Positions 15,575-24,235 of a DNA stretch of 64,000 bases are shown here, piece by piece (position 1 is the first letter of the stretch; every line of letters begins with the position of its first letter). The notes under the pieces are model-generated. The model had not been told where the DNA came from, did not search any database, and was given only the letters and a program-made list of their open reading frames with translations. The position numbers and the translations under genes are program-made. Source of the DNA: JAICUF01 sp038250675 (GTDB lineage: Bacteria; Gemmatimonadota; Gemmatimonadetes; Gemmatimonadales; GWC2-71-9); NCBI GenBank assembly GCA_038250675.1, contig JBBSCB010000001.1, forward strand, positions 1 to 64,000, in the 5' to 3' direction.

Positions 15575-17020
15575 GTGACCGGCCGGATCCTGCTCACCGG
15601 CGCCACCGGATACGTGGGCGGCCGGCTGCTCGCCTCGCTCGAGGCGGGTGGCCGGCCGCTTCGCTGCCTGGCCCGCCGGCCCGGTCATCTCCAGGGCCGC
15701 GTGGGCCCCGCGACGGAGGTCGCCGCCGGCGACGTGTTCGATCCCGCATCACTGGCTGCGGCGCTCACCGGGGTGGACACCGCCTACTATCTGGTCCACT
15801 CGATGGAATCGGCCGGCGGCTTCGCCGCGGCGGACCGCGAGGGGGCCGGCAACTTTGCGCGCGCCGCCCGCAATGCCGGTGTCCGCCGCATCATCTACCT
15901 GGGTGGACTGGGTCACGGCGACGCGCTGTCGACCCACCTCGAGAGCCGTCAGGAAGTGGGTCGCATCCTGCGGGACGAGGGCGTACCGACGCTGGAGTTC
16001 CGCGCGGCGGTGATCCTGGGCTCAGGCAGCCTCTCGTTCGAGATGATCCGCGCCCTGGTTGAAACGCTGCCCGTGATGATCACCCCGCGCTGGGTGGCGA
16101 CGCTCACGCAGCCGATCGGGATCGAGGACGTGATCGCCTACCTCGCCGAGGCGATCGACGCACCGATCGGGGGAAGCCGGGTCTTCGAGATCGGCGGCCC
16201 CGATCGCGTCTCCTACGGCGACCTCATGCGGGAGTATGCCCGCCAGCGCGGCCTCCGGCGCCGCTTCATCTCGGTGCCGGTCCTCAGCCCGCGGCTCTCG
16301 AGTCTCTGGCTGGGACTGGTGACACCGGTCTACGCCCGCGTGGGCCGGGCGCTGGTCGAGAGCCTGCGCAACGAGACGGTGGTCCGGGACGACGCGGCGC
16401 GCACGACGTTTGCCGTGCGGCCCCGGCCGATGGCCGTCGCCATGGCGCGGGCGCTGTCCAACGAGGACCGCGCCTTTGCGGCCACTCGCTGGTCCGACGC
16501 GCTCGCGTCCTCGCGCAGCCGGCCGGCGTGGGGCGGTGAGCGGTTCGGCACCCGGCTGGTGGACTCGCGAACCGTCACCGTGCCCGTCTCGCCAGCCCAG
16601 GCGTTCGCCCCGATTCGGCGGATCGGAGGGCGCGCCGGCTGGTACTTCGGCCCGTGGCTGTGGCGGGCCCGCGGCTTCCTTGACCTGCTGGTGGGCGGTC
16701 CCGGTCTCCGGCGCGGGCGGCGCGACCCCGACCGGCTGGTGCCGGGCGACGCCGTGGACTTCTGGCGCGTCGAGGCGGTCGAGCCGGACCACCTGCTCCG
16801 CCTGGCGGCCGAGATGCGGCTGCCGGGGCGGGCGTGGCTGCAGTTCGAGGTGGATCGCGACGGGAGCGGGAGCACGATCCGGCAGACGGCGATCTTCGAT
16901 CCCGCCGGGCTCACAGGGCAGCTCTACTGGTACCTTCTGTGGCCCCTGCACCAGCTGGTGTTCGGTGGGATGCTCCGAGGGGTGGCGCGGGCGGGCGGGA
17001 CCACGACCCCGCCGGGCTAG
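15575..17020 (+). CDS. NAD(P)-binding epimerase-like protein with C-terminal DUF2867 domain
   Basis: About 481 residues. The N-terminal atypical SDR domain starts at once with GRILLTGATGYVGGRLLASL (TGxxGxxG motif) and contains YYLVHSMESAGGF, RRIIYLGGLGH and EFRAAVILGSGSLSFEMIRAL. From about residue 325 a DUF2867/SRPBCC-like domain follows (TRLVDSRTVTVPVSPAQAFA through GQLYWYLLWPLHQLVFGGML). This two-domain form is known for YbjT-like proteins; the reaction is not known. GTG at 15575 is chosen because the fold begins there. Its TAG shares a CTAG with the stop of a minus-strand remnant. Confidence 0.85.
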   Translation: MTGRILLTGATGYVGGRLLASLEAGGRPLRCLARRPGHLQGRVGPATEVAAGDVFDPASLAAALTGVDTAYYLVHSMESAGGFAAADREGAGNFARAARNAGVRRIIYLGGLGHGDALSTHLESRQEVGRILRDEGVPTLEFRAAVILGSGSLSFEMIRALVETLPVMITPRWVATLTQPIGIEDVIAYLAEAIDAPIGGSRVFEIGGPDRVSYGDLMREYARQRGLRRRFISVPVLSPRLSSLWLGLVTPVYARVGRALVESLRNETVVRDDAARTTFAVRPRPMAVAMARALSNEDRAFAATRWSDALASSRSRPAWGGERFGTRLVDSRTVTVPVSPAQAFAPIRRIGGRAGWYFGPWLWRARGFLDLLVGGPGLRRGRRDPDRLVPGDAVDFWRVEAVEPDHLLRLAAEMRLPGRAWLQFEVDRDGSGSTIRQTAIFDPAGLTGQLYWYLLWPLHQLVFGGMLRGVARAGGTTTPPG

Positions 17021-17160
17021 TTCGACGTCCCCTCGACGTTGCGCTTCAGCCCATCGAGCGCCATGCACCGGTTCCGGTCGAGTTCCGCCTTGGTCAGGGA
17101 GTCCCGAAGCGTTGGGATCCAGTGCCCACCTGGCGCCCGTTCAGCATCATCGCGGCCCGC
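17017..17160 (-). pseudogene. C-terminal remnant of an SRPBCC (AHSA1-like) protein
   Basis: About 47 open codons ending RDSLTKAELDRNRCMALDGL then KRNVEGTSN and TAG. This matches, position by position, the tail of the intact SRPBCC gene 1.3 kb away (DKTRAELVKNWTMVLDGLRK then TAEGRDA). The rest of the domain is missing and an in-frame TGA lies upstream, so it cannot encode the fold. It reads as the last part of a diverged paralogue, left after the propeller lipoprotein gene came to occupy the space between the two tails. Confidence 0.45.
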
Positions 17161-17172
17161 CCCGGACTGGTT

Positions 17173-18336
17173 TCACCGGGCCCACCGCGCGCTCGGCATC
17201 GGATCGGAGGTGACGAAGACCGGACGAGCCCCGAGCATGGCGATCACGCGCTGCCCTCCAGTGGTGAGGGCCTGCGGCGACCCGGGCCCGGCCGGCAGGA
17301 GGATCGAGACGAGTGCGGCGTAGTCCTCATGGGCCTTCTGACTCTCCGTGGTGCTGGTCCCTACCTGCAGGAGCAGCGCGCCGGACGGCAGCGCCACCAG
17401 TGACTCCACATGATCCCAGGCATCCCCCGGCTCCATCCGGTAGCCCTCGTTGGGCAGCTCGACGACGTCGGACCTTCGCGCGTCGGCAAGGACAGTGAGC
17501 CGCACCGTGCGGCCGTCCGGGGTGAACTCGCGCAACACCTTGCGGCCACCTGCCAGCCAGCCGATCCGGCGCGCTGCCGGCAGGCACGCAATCCGCCCGC
17601 GATTGAACTCGTGGTTGATGATCTGCGATGGAGACCGATATCCCATCCCAAACTGTCGCACCGCAATGCCATGCGTCGTGTAGACCTTGATGGCCGACGA
17701 GTCATCGACATTGAGGCCGTGCACGATGAGCAGCGTGTCCAGGACGCACAGCCCCAGCGGTGAGACGGTGAGCGGGAGCACTGTATCGAGAACGAACCCG
17801 GTGCCATCGGGCCGGAACCGCTGCGCGCGACGGAGCAGGTCGCCGATGTAGACATTCCCCGCGGCGTCGGTGGCGAGACTCTGTGGTTGATAGAGGTCAC
17901 CGGGGCCCCGTCCGGCGCGACCGATCGTGCCGGTCTGGTGGCCGGCGGCCGAGACGATCCGCACCACCCCCGCAGCGGCATCGAGCACCACGAGACGGCC
18001 GTCCGGCAGCGGTGCGGCGGCATCGACCGCGCCGAGCGCGTCGGCGCCGCTGTCCGCTCCAGTGAAGGTGACGGCGTCCGGGGGGACGGTCAGCATCGCG
18101 CGAAGCGCGGTGTCATCGGCGGGCGGGAGTGGGCGGAGCCAGATGGTGTCCGTCGGGACGATCTCGCGCACTTCGAACCGGGAATCGGGATGATGCCCGG
18201 CGATCCCCGAGTAAGCCGTCACGGTCCCGCGCCGGGTGGGCGGGTCGTGGTGGGCACATCCGGCCGCGCCGGCGGCGAGCATGAGCATCAGGCCGGCTCG
18301 TGAGAAGCGCCCGATGACTCCGGCTGATGCGATCAC
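17173..18336 (-). CDS. 6-bladed beta-propeller lipoprotein
   Basis: 387 residues with an N-terminal signal and lipobox (MLAAGAAGC, Cys at about 27). The mature protein has repeated propeller blades of the NHL/6-bladed type: DGRLVVLDAAAGVVRIVSAA, GRAGRGPGDLYQPQSLATDA then AGNVYIGD, and GFVLDTVLPLTVSPLGLCVL. GRGPGDLYQPQ is very characteristic. Probably an outer-membrane-anchored binding protein; ligand unknown. GTG start at 18336. It lies between the intact SRPBCC gene and a paralogous SRPBCC tail. A second protein of the same class is encoded at 26209-27270. Confidence 0.82.
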   Translation of the reverse strand: MIASAGVIGRFSRAGLMLMLAAGAAGCAHHDPPTRRGTVTAYSGIAGHHPDSRFEVREIVPTDTIWLRPLPPADDTALRAMLTVPPDAVTFTGADSGADALGAVDAAAPLPDGRLVVLDAAAGVVRIVSAAGHQTGTIGRAGRGPGDLYQPQSLATDAAGNVYIGDLLRRAQRFRPDGTGFVLDTVLPLTVSPLGLCVLDTLLIVHGLNVDDSSAIKVYTTHGIAVRQFGMGYRSPSQIINHEFNRGRIACLPAARRIGWLAGGRKVLREFTPDGRTVRLTVLADARRSDVVELPNEGYRMEPGDAWDHVESLVALPSGALLLQVGTSTTESQKAHEDYAALVSILLPAGPGSPQALTTGGQRVIAMLGARPVFVTSDPMPSARWAR

Positions 18337-18372
18337 CGTGGCGGTGGCGGTACGGGCTGCGATCGACCCGGC

Positions 18373-18822
18373 CTAGGCATCCCGGCCCTCTGCCGTTTTT
18401 CGGAGCCCGTCGAGTACCATCGTCCAGTTCTTGACCAGCTCGGCGCGGGTCTTGTCGGTCAGCGGTTCGGCATCGTTGCGGTTCGTCCGCGTCAGCGTGA
18501 CTCCGGTTTCGCCGCCATGCGGCGCGAGATCGAAGCTGACGACGTGATAGTTCTCCTGCGCGTCCGCCATGCCGGACAGCGGGCTCCAGTGAGTGAACGC
18601 CAGCCGTCGCTCCGGCTGGACCGTCTCCAGCACGCCCTTGTCCTCATACGGCTTGCCCTTCCACTCACCCCGGAAGCGGATCGGGCTGCCCTCGTGCCAG
18701 TCGGTGATCACATCGGAGCCAAAGAAAAACTGCTTCAGCTTCGACGCCGTCGTGAGCGCCTGCCAGACGGCAGCTGCCGATGCCTGAACCACCGTGGATA
18801 CCCGTGATGCCTCGGTTGCCAT
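18373..18822 (-). CDS. SRPBCC domain-containing protein (AHSA1-like)
   Basis: 149 residues forming one START/Bet v 1-like fold with a hydrophobic cavity. Order: VSTVVQASAAAVWQALTTAS, KLKQFFFGSDVITDWHEGSP, FRGEWKGKPYEDKGVLETV, the strand RRLAFTHWSPL, and the C-terminal helix KTRAELVKNWTMVLDGLRKT. Typical cytoplasmic ligand-binding or co-chaperone-like family member; ligand unknown. Its tail has a degenerate second copy at 17017-17160. Divergent from the broken flavin reductase gene. Confidence 0.88.
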   Translation of the reverse strand: MATEASRVSTVVQASAAAVWQALTTASKLKQFFFGSDVITDWHEGSPIRFRGEWKGKPYEDKGVLETVQPERRLAFTHWSPLSGMADAQENYHVVSFDLAPHGGETGVTLTRTNRNDAEPLTDKTRAELVKNWTMVLDGLRKTAEGRDA

Positions 18823-18935
18823 TGTATCACTCGCGTCAGGAAAGGAAACTCAAACATCGAAAACGGGAAGCGCCGCGAGCGGGCAACCGGTATCGTGGGT
18901 CCGGTCACCAACACGAGCCCGCTCCGCGAGGAAAT

Positions 18936-19215
18936 ATGCACGCCGTTCTCGATCCCGCGATCCTGTACTTCGGAACGCCCGTCACCCTGATCAGCTCGCT
19001 CAACCCAGACGGCTCGCCCCATCTGGCACCGATGTCGTCCGCGAACATCCTCCGCACCGGCGAACGCGTGCTCAACCTGCCGTCCGCCGCGCTCGTGGAT
19101 GCCGTGGACCGCTCGCGCGCACGACGGGGTCCTCGCCGGTGCCGACCCACAAGGTGACAATGGGATACCGTCACGTGCGGGAGAAGTTCGCGCTGGCCGG
19201 CGTCACAAGTCACCC
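18936..19215 (+). pseudogene. Broken flavin reductase-like (FMN-binding split barrel) gene
   Basis: ATG at 18936 after GAGGAAAT gives MHAVLDPAILYFGTPVTLIS then SLNPDGSPHLAPMSSA, the exact opening of the flavin reductase/flavoredoxin family. It then jumps to NILRTGERVLNLPSAALVDAVDR, omitting about 20 residues (the WWLGWSC...SSKTPEN region of intact members). After DAVDR the frame shifts; the expected continuation ARTTGSSPVPTHKVTMGYRH then VREKFALAGVT is in the next frame. After that the match stops, so more than half of the gene is missing. No functional product is likely. Confidence 0.7.
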
Positions 19216-19352
19216 TGGATTAGGTTGCACGAGACGAAACTCCGGCCCGAAACTACGATGGTGCCACGGACGTAGGTCGGCAAGCCCGTCCGGTCCTGTG
19301 CGGCGGCCGGCGGCGCCCGCAACCCATGGATTCAGCTGAAATGAGGCAGTAG

Positions 19353-21236
19353 ATGCGACACGGCTCGACGCGATGGCTCCGGCTCGCGACACTCGCAGCG
19401 ACGTCACTGGCACTCCTCGCCTCGGCGGTGCCTCGAGACGCCGCCGCCCAGGGGCTGTATGCGCCACACGCCGTGAAGCAGGCCTACGCCCACGGCACCC
19501 GCTCCCGCGATGGCCGGCCCGGACCGAGGTACTGGCAGAACCACGCGCGCTACGCCATCACGGTGGCCACCACACCACCGGACCGTACCATCACCGGCAG
19601 CGAGCAGATCGTCTACTTCAACAACAGCCCGGACACGCTCCGCACCCTCGTCTTCCGACTCCTGGTCAACATCCACAAACCGGGCGCGCCCCGGGCCGGC
19701 GGCGCCCCCACGGACTATCTCACGTCGGGCGTCCATATCGACAGCTTCGGCGTCAACGGCCAAGCCGCGCCGTGGGACAGCAGCGGCCGCTATTTCACCT
19801 GGCAGCCGGTGCGGCTGGCCGCGCCGCTGATGCCGCACGATTCGGTGCACCTCAGCCTCAACTGGCACTACGACATGTCGCGCCAGAGCGGTCGCGAGGG
19901 AGCGATCGACTCGACCACGTTCTTCCTGGCCTACTTCTATCCGCGGGTCGCGGTCTACGACGACGTCAACGGCTGGGACACCCACAACTTCGACGACGCC
20001 CTCGAGTTCTACAGCGATTTCAACGACTACGACGTGACCGTGAAGGTTCCGGCCAACTACGTGGTCTGGGGCACCGGCACACTGACCAATGCGCCCGACG
20101 TGCTGCAGCCGGCCGTCGTGCAGCGACTCCGCGCCGCGGAAACGGCGGATACGACGATCGTGGTCGCCACCGCTGCGCAGGTGGCCGCGCAGGCGGTCAC
20201 CGTCCAGCAGCCGGCCAACGCGTGGCACTTCACGGCCACCAACGTGCCGGACATGACCTACGCCGTGAGCAACCACTACGACTGGGATGCCACCAGCGTC
20301 GTCGTCGACGCTGCCACCGGCCGGCGCGCCGGGGCACAGGCCGCCTACAACGACACCGCAGCGGATTTTCATCACATGGCGGGCTACGCGAGGCACGCAC
20401 TGGGCTGGCTTTCGCACAATTGGCCGGGCGTGCCCTATCCCTACGAGAAGACCACGGTGGTCGAGGGATTCGCCGGGATGGAATATCCCATGATGGTCAA
20501 CGACGAGAGCTACGCCGACACTGTCTTCTCCCGGTTCGTGGCGGAGCACGAGATCGCTCACACCTGGTTCCCGTTCTACATGGGCATCAACGAGACCCGT
20601 CACGGATTCATGGACGAGGGGTGGGCCACCACGTTCGAGTACCTGATCTCGGTGGCCGATATCGGCCGCGAGCAGGCGACGAAGAACTTCCAGCAGTTCC
20701 GCGCCTCCGGCCAGCTCAATGAGCTGCCCATCGTCACACCATACGTCTCAGGCGATAATGCCTACGGCAAGCCGGCGCAGGGCTATCTGGCGATGAAGGA
20801 TCTGCTGGGGGATGCGCTCTTCGGGAAGGCCCTGCATGCGTACATCGACCGGTGGCACGGCAAGCACCCGATCCCCTGGGACTTCTTCTACACCTTCAAT
20901 GACGTCACCGGCCGGAACCTCGACTGGTTCTGGAACAACTGGTACTTCAGCACCGACTACATCGATCTGGGCATCGCGAGCGTCACCCGCGCCGGGAGCG
21001 GCTACCGGGTGGTGCTCGACAACATCGGCGGCATGACGGCACCGGTGGACCTCACGCTGACCTACGCCGACGGCAGCACCCGGACGCTGCACCAGTCGCC
21101 GGCGATCTGGCAGGCCAACCAGCAGCGGGCAACCGTCGTGGTGCCGGGCGGCAAGGCGCTGCGCTCGGTGGCGCTCGACGGCGGCATCTGGGTGGACGCG
21201 GACACGACAAACAATACGTGGACCGCGCCGAAGTAG
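19353..21236 (+). CDS. Secreted M1-family zinc metallopeptidase
   Basis: 627 residues with a signal peptide (to about AAAQG at residue 30), so it should act in the periplasm or outside. The zinc site is complete: HEIAH at residues 399-403, with the third ligand Glu422 in GFMDEGWATTFE. The substrate loop is GFAGMEYPM in place of the classic GAMEN. A peptidase of this kind trims N-terminal residues from peptides. The N-terminal beta-saddle domain holds two Asp/Tyr-rich stretches, and a C-terminal beta domain closes the protein. Converges on the M28 peptidase gene 38 bases away; both probably work in extracellular peptide use. Confidence 0.92.
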   Translation: MRHGSTRWLRLATLAATSLALLASAVPRDAAAQGLYAPHAVKQAYAHGTRSRDGRPGPRYWQNHARYAITVATTPPDRTITGSEQIVYFNNSPDTLRTLVFRLLVNIHKPGAPRAGGAPTDYLTSGVHIDSFGVNGQAAPWDSSGRYFTWQPVRLAAPLMPHDSVHLSLNWHYDMSRQSGREGAIDSTTFFLAYFYPRVAVYDDVNGWDTHNFDDALEFYSDFNDYDVTVKVPANYVVWGTGTLTNAPDVLQPAVVQRLRAAETADTTIVVATAAQVAAQAVTVQQPANAWHFTATNVPDMTYAVSNHYDWDATSVVVDAATGRRAGAQAAYNDTAADFHHMAGYARHALGWLSHNWPGVPYPYEKTTVVEGFAGMEYPMMVNDESYADTVFSRFVAEHEIAHTWFPFYMGINETRHGFMDEGWATTFEYLISVADIGREQATKNFQQFRASGQLNELPIVTPYVSGDNAYGKPAQGYLAMKDLLGDALFGKALHAYIDRWHGKHPIPWDFFYTFNDVTGRNLDWFWNNWYFSTDYIDLGIASVTRAGSGYRVVLDNIGGMTAPVDLTLTYADGSTRTLHQSPAIWQANQQRATVVVPGGKALRSVALDGGIWVDADTTNNTWTAPK

Positions 21237-21273
21237 GCGCGCCGATGGCGGGCCGGCCCTGCGGCTGGTCTCG

Positions 21274-22845
21274 TCAGCGCGTCGATTTCCGCGGCATCGG
21301 CGCATCGCTCATCGCCGCGTGCCAGGCGTACGATGCCATGATGACCGCGTTCTTCATCAGATCGTCCCCCTGGATCGTGTCGTAGAAATCCAGGTTGGTG
21401 TGCCCGCCCTCCGCCGGTATGCGGTCCTGCAGGAACTGGAATCCCGGCAGCCCCACCTCGTCGAATGAGACGTGGTCGGTGCTGCCCACGCTCTGGTTGG
21501 ACACCGCGGTCATCCCCATGTCATGGAACGGCTCCATCCACGCGGCCAGCAGCGTGCGGGCCGCCTCGTTGCCCTGCAGGTAGATGCCGCGGTACTGGCC
21601 GGCGCCGTAGTCCTGGTTGAAATAGGCATATAGCTTGTCGTACTCCGGCTTCCGGCCCACCGTCGAGTCGTGCGGGTTGCCGAAGTGCTGCCGCACGTAG
21701 GCCCGGGACCCAAAGAGCCCCTGCTCCTCTCCGGCCCAGAGCGCCACCCGGATGGTGCGCCGCGGCCGCGCCCCCACCGCCTTGAGTATCCGCGCCGCCT
21801 CGAGCGCCACCGCCACGCCGGAGGTGTTGTCGCTCGCGTTTGGGCTCGCGTGCCAGGTGTCGAAGTGCGCGCCGATCATCACCACCTGGTCCTTGAGATC
21901 GCTGCCCGGAATTTCCCCCAGGATGTTCACCGCCTGCTCCACCCGGTCGCCGATCCGGTTCCGGACCTCGAGTTCCACCTTCACCGGAATCCCGCGCTTG
22001 AGGATCCGGTACATCCGGTTGTAGTGCTCCGGCGTGATCGCGATGATCACCGGCGAGGCGCGGTCTCCCTCGGCGGACCAGTGATCGATACGCGTGCCGG
22101 GACGCGAATAGCCGCGCACGGCGCCGAGCCATCCGCTCTCGCACTGCAACACCGCCACGACGCCTTCAGCTTTGTAGAACGCCATCTTCTCGTCGGCCGT
22201 CAGCAGGTCCGGGTTGCGCGGACCGCGCGCGGTCGGCCGCACCGGCGCGATCACCGTCTCCTCCAGTGCCCTGAGCTCGGCGTCGGTGCGGCGGGGCACG
22301 CCGTTCGTCAGCGGCGCCAGATCGATCGCGGCGGGCGGCGTGGACAGCACCGCCAGCCCGCGGAGCTTGCCGCGGTACGTCTCGAGGTCCTGTCGCGTCT
22401 GCAGCTCGGCGATCATTGCCTGCGCCACCTGCCGGCCGTCGGTCCCCGGTGTGTGCGCCAGCGGGTAGCCCACCATCGGCGAGTAGTCGGGCTCGAGCAT
22501 GTGCAGCGACACGTACTCGTTGTCCCACGCGACGCCGTAATCCATGAACGGCTCAGCCCGGACGTTGACCAGCCCAATGCGCGTCATCTCTGCCCTGGCC
22601 CATTCCTGCGCCCGCTGCATGTCACGCGAGAGCGTGAGCCGGGCGCCGAGCACGTCGGTCATGTAGCTCTCGAGGTCCATCACCCGGGAGTGCTGCAGCC
22701 CCTCCTCGCGGATGCGGGCGACCATCGGCCAGTCGATGGGGACCGGCCCGCCGGCAAAGGCGGCGGTGGCGAGCAGCAGGACGGCCGGGAGCGACCGGCG
22801 GCGGAGTGACGTGCGAATCGACATGCGGATCGACATGCGATGCAA
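21274..22845 (-). CDS. Secreted M28-family zinc peptidase
   Basis: 523 residues with an Arg-rich N-terminus and a signal sequence (about residues 18-32). A protease-associated-like insert occupies about residues 110-290. The co-catalytic zinc residues follow: His327 and Asp339 in HFDTWHASPNASDNTSG, then WAGEEQGLFGSRAYV with the Glu pair, and a later STDHVSFDE. Full length for aminopeptidase/carboxypeptidase-Q-like members. Specificity unknown. Tail to tail with the M1 peptidase, which suggests a shared role in peptide scavenging. Confidence 0.92.
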   Translation of the reverse strand: MHRMSIRMSIRTSLRRRSLPAVLLLATAAFAGGPVPIDWPMVARIREEGLQHSRVMDLESYMTDVLGARLTLSRDMQRAQEWARAEMTRIGLVNVRAEPFMDYGVAWDNEYVSLHMLEPDYSPMVGYPLAHTPGTDGRQVAQAMIAELQTRQDLETYRGKLRGLAVLSTPPAAIDLAPLTNGVPRRTDAELRALEETVIAPVRPTARGPRNPDLLTADEKMAFYKAEGVVAVLQCESGWLGAVRGYSRPGTRIDHWSAEGDRASPVIIAITPEHYNRMYRILKRGIPVKVELEVRNRIGDRVEQAVNILGEIPGSDLKDQVVMIGAHFDTWHASPNASDNTSGVAVALEAARILKAVGARPRRTIRVALWAGEEQGLFGSRAYVRQHFGNPHDSTVGRKPEYDKLYAYFNQDYGAGQYRGIYLQGNEAARTLLAAWMEPFHDMGMTAVSNQSVGSTDHVSFDEVGLPGFQFLQDRIPAEGGHTNLDFYDTIQGDDLMKNAVIMASYAWHAAMSDAPMPRKSTR

Positions 22846-22887
22846 CCTGGGTGGCGGTTGGGAAAGCGGAGATCGTTTCGGAAGCGG

Positions 22888-23250
22888 CTATCGCACCCCG
22901 GAGCCCACGTAGACCGACTCCAGTACCTGGCGGTCATCAGCCAGGGAAGGCAGCGCAACCTCCTGGCCGGTCACGTCCCCGGCACGATGGGCGGCCTCGA
23001 ACAGCGGCAGCACGTCGGCCTGGAACCCGGGGTCGGCATCGGCATGCTGGATCAGGAGCGTCGCCGCATTGACGCCGTCGGCCCCCACCTGCACGACGAG
23101 ACTGTCGCGCACCTCCTGGTCCTGTGCAACACGGCGGAGCAGCTCGTCCCGGAGCGCCGGCTGCTCGATCGGAGGCGGCGCGGCACCGCGGGAGGAGCAG
23201 GCCGCGAGTGCGAGGCAGCCGAGGAAGGAGATTCGCAAACGGAGCATCAC
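22888..23250 (-). CDS. Small lipoprotein resembling DUF6624, probably shortened
   Basis: 120 residues: lipoprotein signal MMLRLRISFLGCLALAACSS, then ALRDELLRRVAQDQEVRDSL and GADGVNAATLLIQHADADPG, FQADVLPLFEAAHRAG. The second block is the hallmark of DUF6624 proteins. Intact members have about 20-25 more residues between VRDSL and the GxDGxxAA block, ending in a GWP-like motif, and a longer YGTQ-type tail. Both are missing here, so this may be a decayed but still open copy. ATG start without a strong ribosome site. Confidence 0.5.
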   Translation of the reverse strand: MMLRLRISFLGCLALAACSSRGAAPPPIEQPALRDELLRRVAQDQEVRDSLVVQVGADGVNAATLLIQHADADPGFQADVLPLFEAAHRAGDVTGQEVALPSLADDRQVLESVYVGSGVR

Positions 23251-23523
23251 TCAACGTGCAGCGCAGCGACACATCTCACAAGGTGATGTCCGCCGCGCGG
23301 CGAAGCCGGGCGGCCCGCGTCGTGAGATAATTCCGCTCGGGGATGCTGGTCGTCCCCTCCGCGGCGGCATCGTCTCCGCCGCGTCCGCCGGCGCGTGACC
23401 AAAGCCGTTCTCGAGTTCGGCCGCCACCGGCAGGTCGCCTGGAATCGCCTGGCCTTCTCGAGCAGTGTGACGGACATGAGGTGTCTCCCGATGGCGATCG
23501 CACCGGGCGGACGGCCGGCTCGG
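23251..23523. other. Stretch without a convincing gene
   Basis: All frames are GC-rich and Arg-heavy. A minus-strand frame ends TTSIPERNYLTTRAARLRRA then ADITL, which hints at the tail of a lost protein, but I cannot match it to a family and its upstream part looks random. No promoter or terminator stands out. Confidence 0.3.
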
Positions 23524-23919
23524 CTAGGTGGAGGGCGGCAGCATCACCGTCGCGGCGCAGCGCTCACAGATGCCGTGGGTGGTCTCCGCCGCGTGCTGGC
23601 GCTCGAGGAACTCTTCCACCGTGAGCCACTCATCCCCGTCACGCACCCGCCGGCACCAGGCGCACAGGACGACGAGCGACTCAAGATACAGGATGCGGCG
23701 GAACGCCCGCGCGGTCACCACGACGACCACCGCGCCGAGCGCGAGCGTCAGGACCGATTCGAGGGTGCCTTCGGCAATGCGGACCGGCGTGGGCGGTGCC
23801 CCGAACACGCGATGCGGAAGATCGAGCAGCTCGTCGAGCCAGATGATGACGCTGACGATCAGGAAGCCGGCGGCTTCCAGCGCGAGGAGGCGGCGGAACG
23901 TGGTGCGACGCGGTGTCAC
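23524..23919 (-). CDS. Two-helix membrane protein with C-terminal cysteine motif
   Basis: 131 residues. Two membrane helices (about residues 13-28 and 52-72) are followed by LCAWCRRVRDGDEWLTVEEF and THGICERC. The CAWC...HGICxxC module is the same one found at the end of many bacterial sensor and histidine-kinase proteins and probably binds a metal. Here it stands alone without a kinase or PAS domain. GTG at 23919 follows GGAG by seven bases; earlier in-frame codons look random. Possibly a small membrane-bound redox or metal sensor; this is inference. Confidence 0.7.
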   Translation of the reverse strand: MTPRRTTFRRLLALEAAGFLIVSVIIWLDELLDLPHRVFGAPPTPVRIAEGTLESVLTLALGAVVVVVTARAFRRILYLESLVVLCAWCRRVRDGDEWLTVEEFLERQHAAETTHGICERCAATVMLPPST

Positions 23920-24235
23920 TGGCAGCTCCGGAACGTGGCGCCCGCGGGTGCGCGGCCCATATGAGCATGGAAAACAGTCGCGCGGTCCGGCGCGGCCCCC
24001 GAGCTCAGATACGCAAGAGCAGGGCCCGTCGCTGAGCAAGCGACCATGCAACCTTTTGGCTGGTCAGCGGTTGATCTGCGGTTGATGGCGGGCGCCACAT
24101 TGACTCTTACGCGAGCCAGGCGTGACTGCAAACTGTCTCACTCGAACGACCCGCACCACCCAGCGAAGCGAAGCACGAGGCCGGCCAGTCCGGCCGGCGG
24201 GTCCTCCGGGATTCGCCGGCCGACTCTCCGGACCG
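23920..24235. other. Intergenic region with no gene seen
   Basis: No frame on either strand shows family sequence or a good start site. A short tandem GCGGTTGAT repeat (two copies near 24068 and 24079) is visible but too small to interpret. The stretch separates two minus-strand genes and may hold the promoter of the cysteine-motif membrane gene, though no convincing -35/-10 pair was found. Confidence 0.4.

Noticed and set aside
23276..23503. Minus-strand frame ending RNYLTTRAARLRRAADITL
   Set aside because: The tail looks somewhat protein-like, but the start is Arg-rich and random, there is no ribosome site, and no family could be named.
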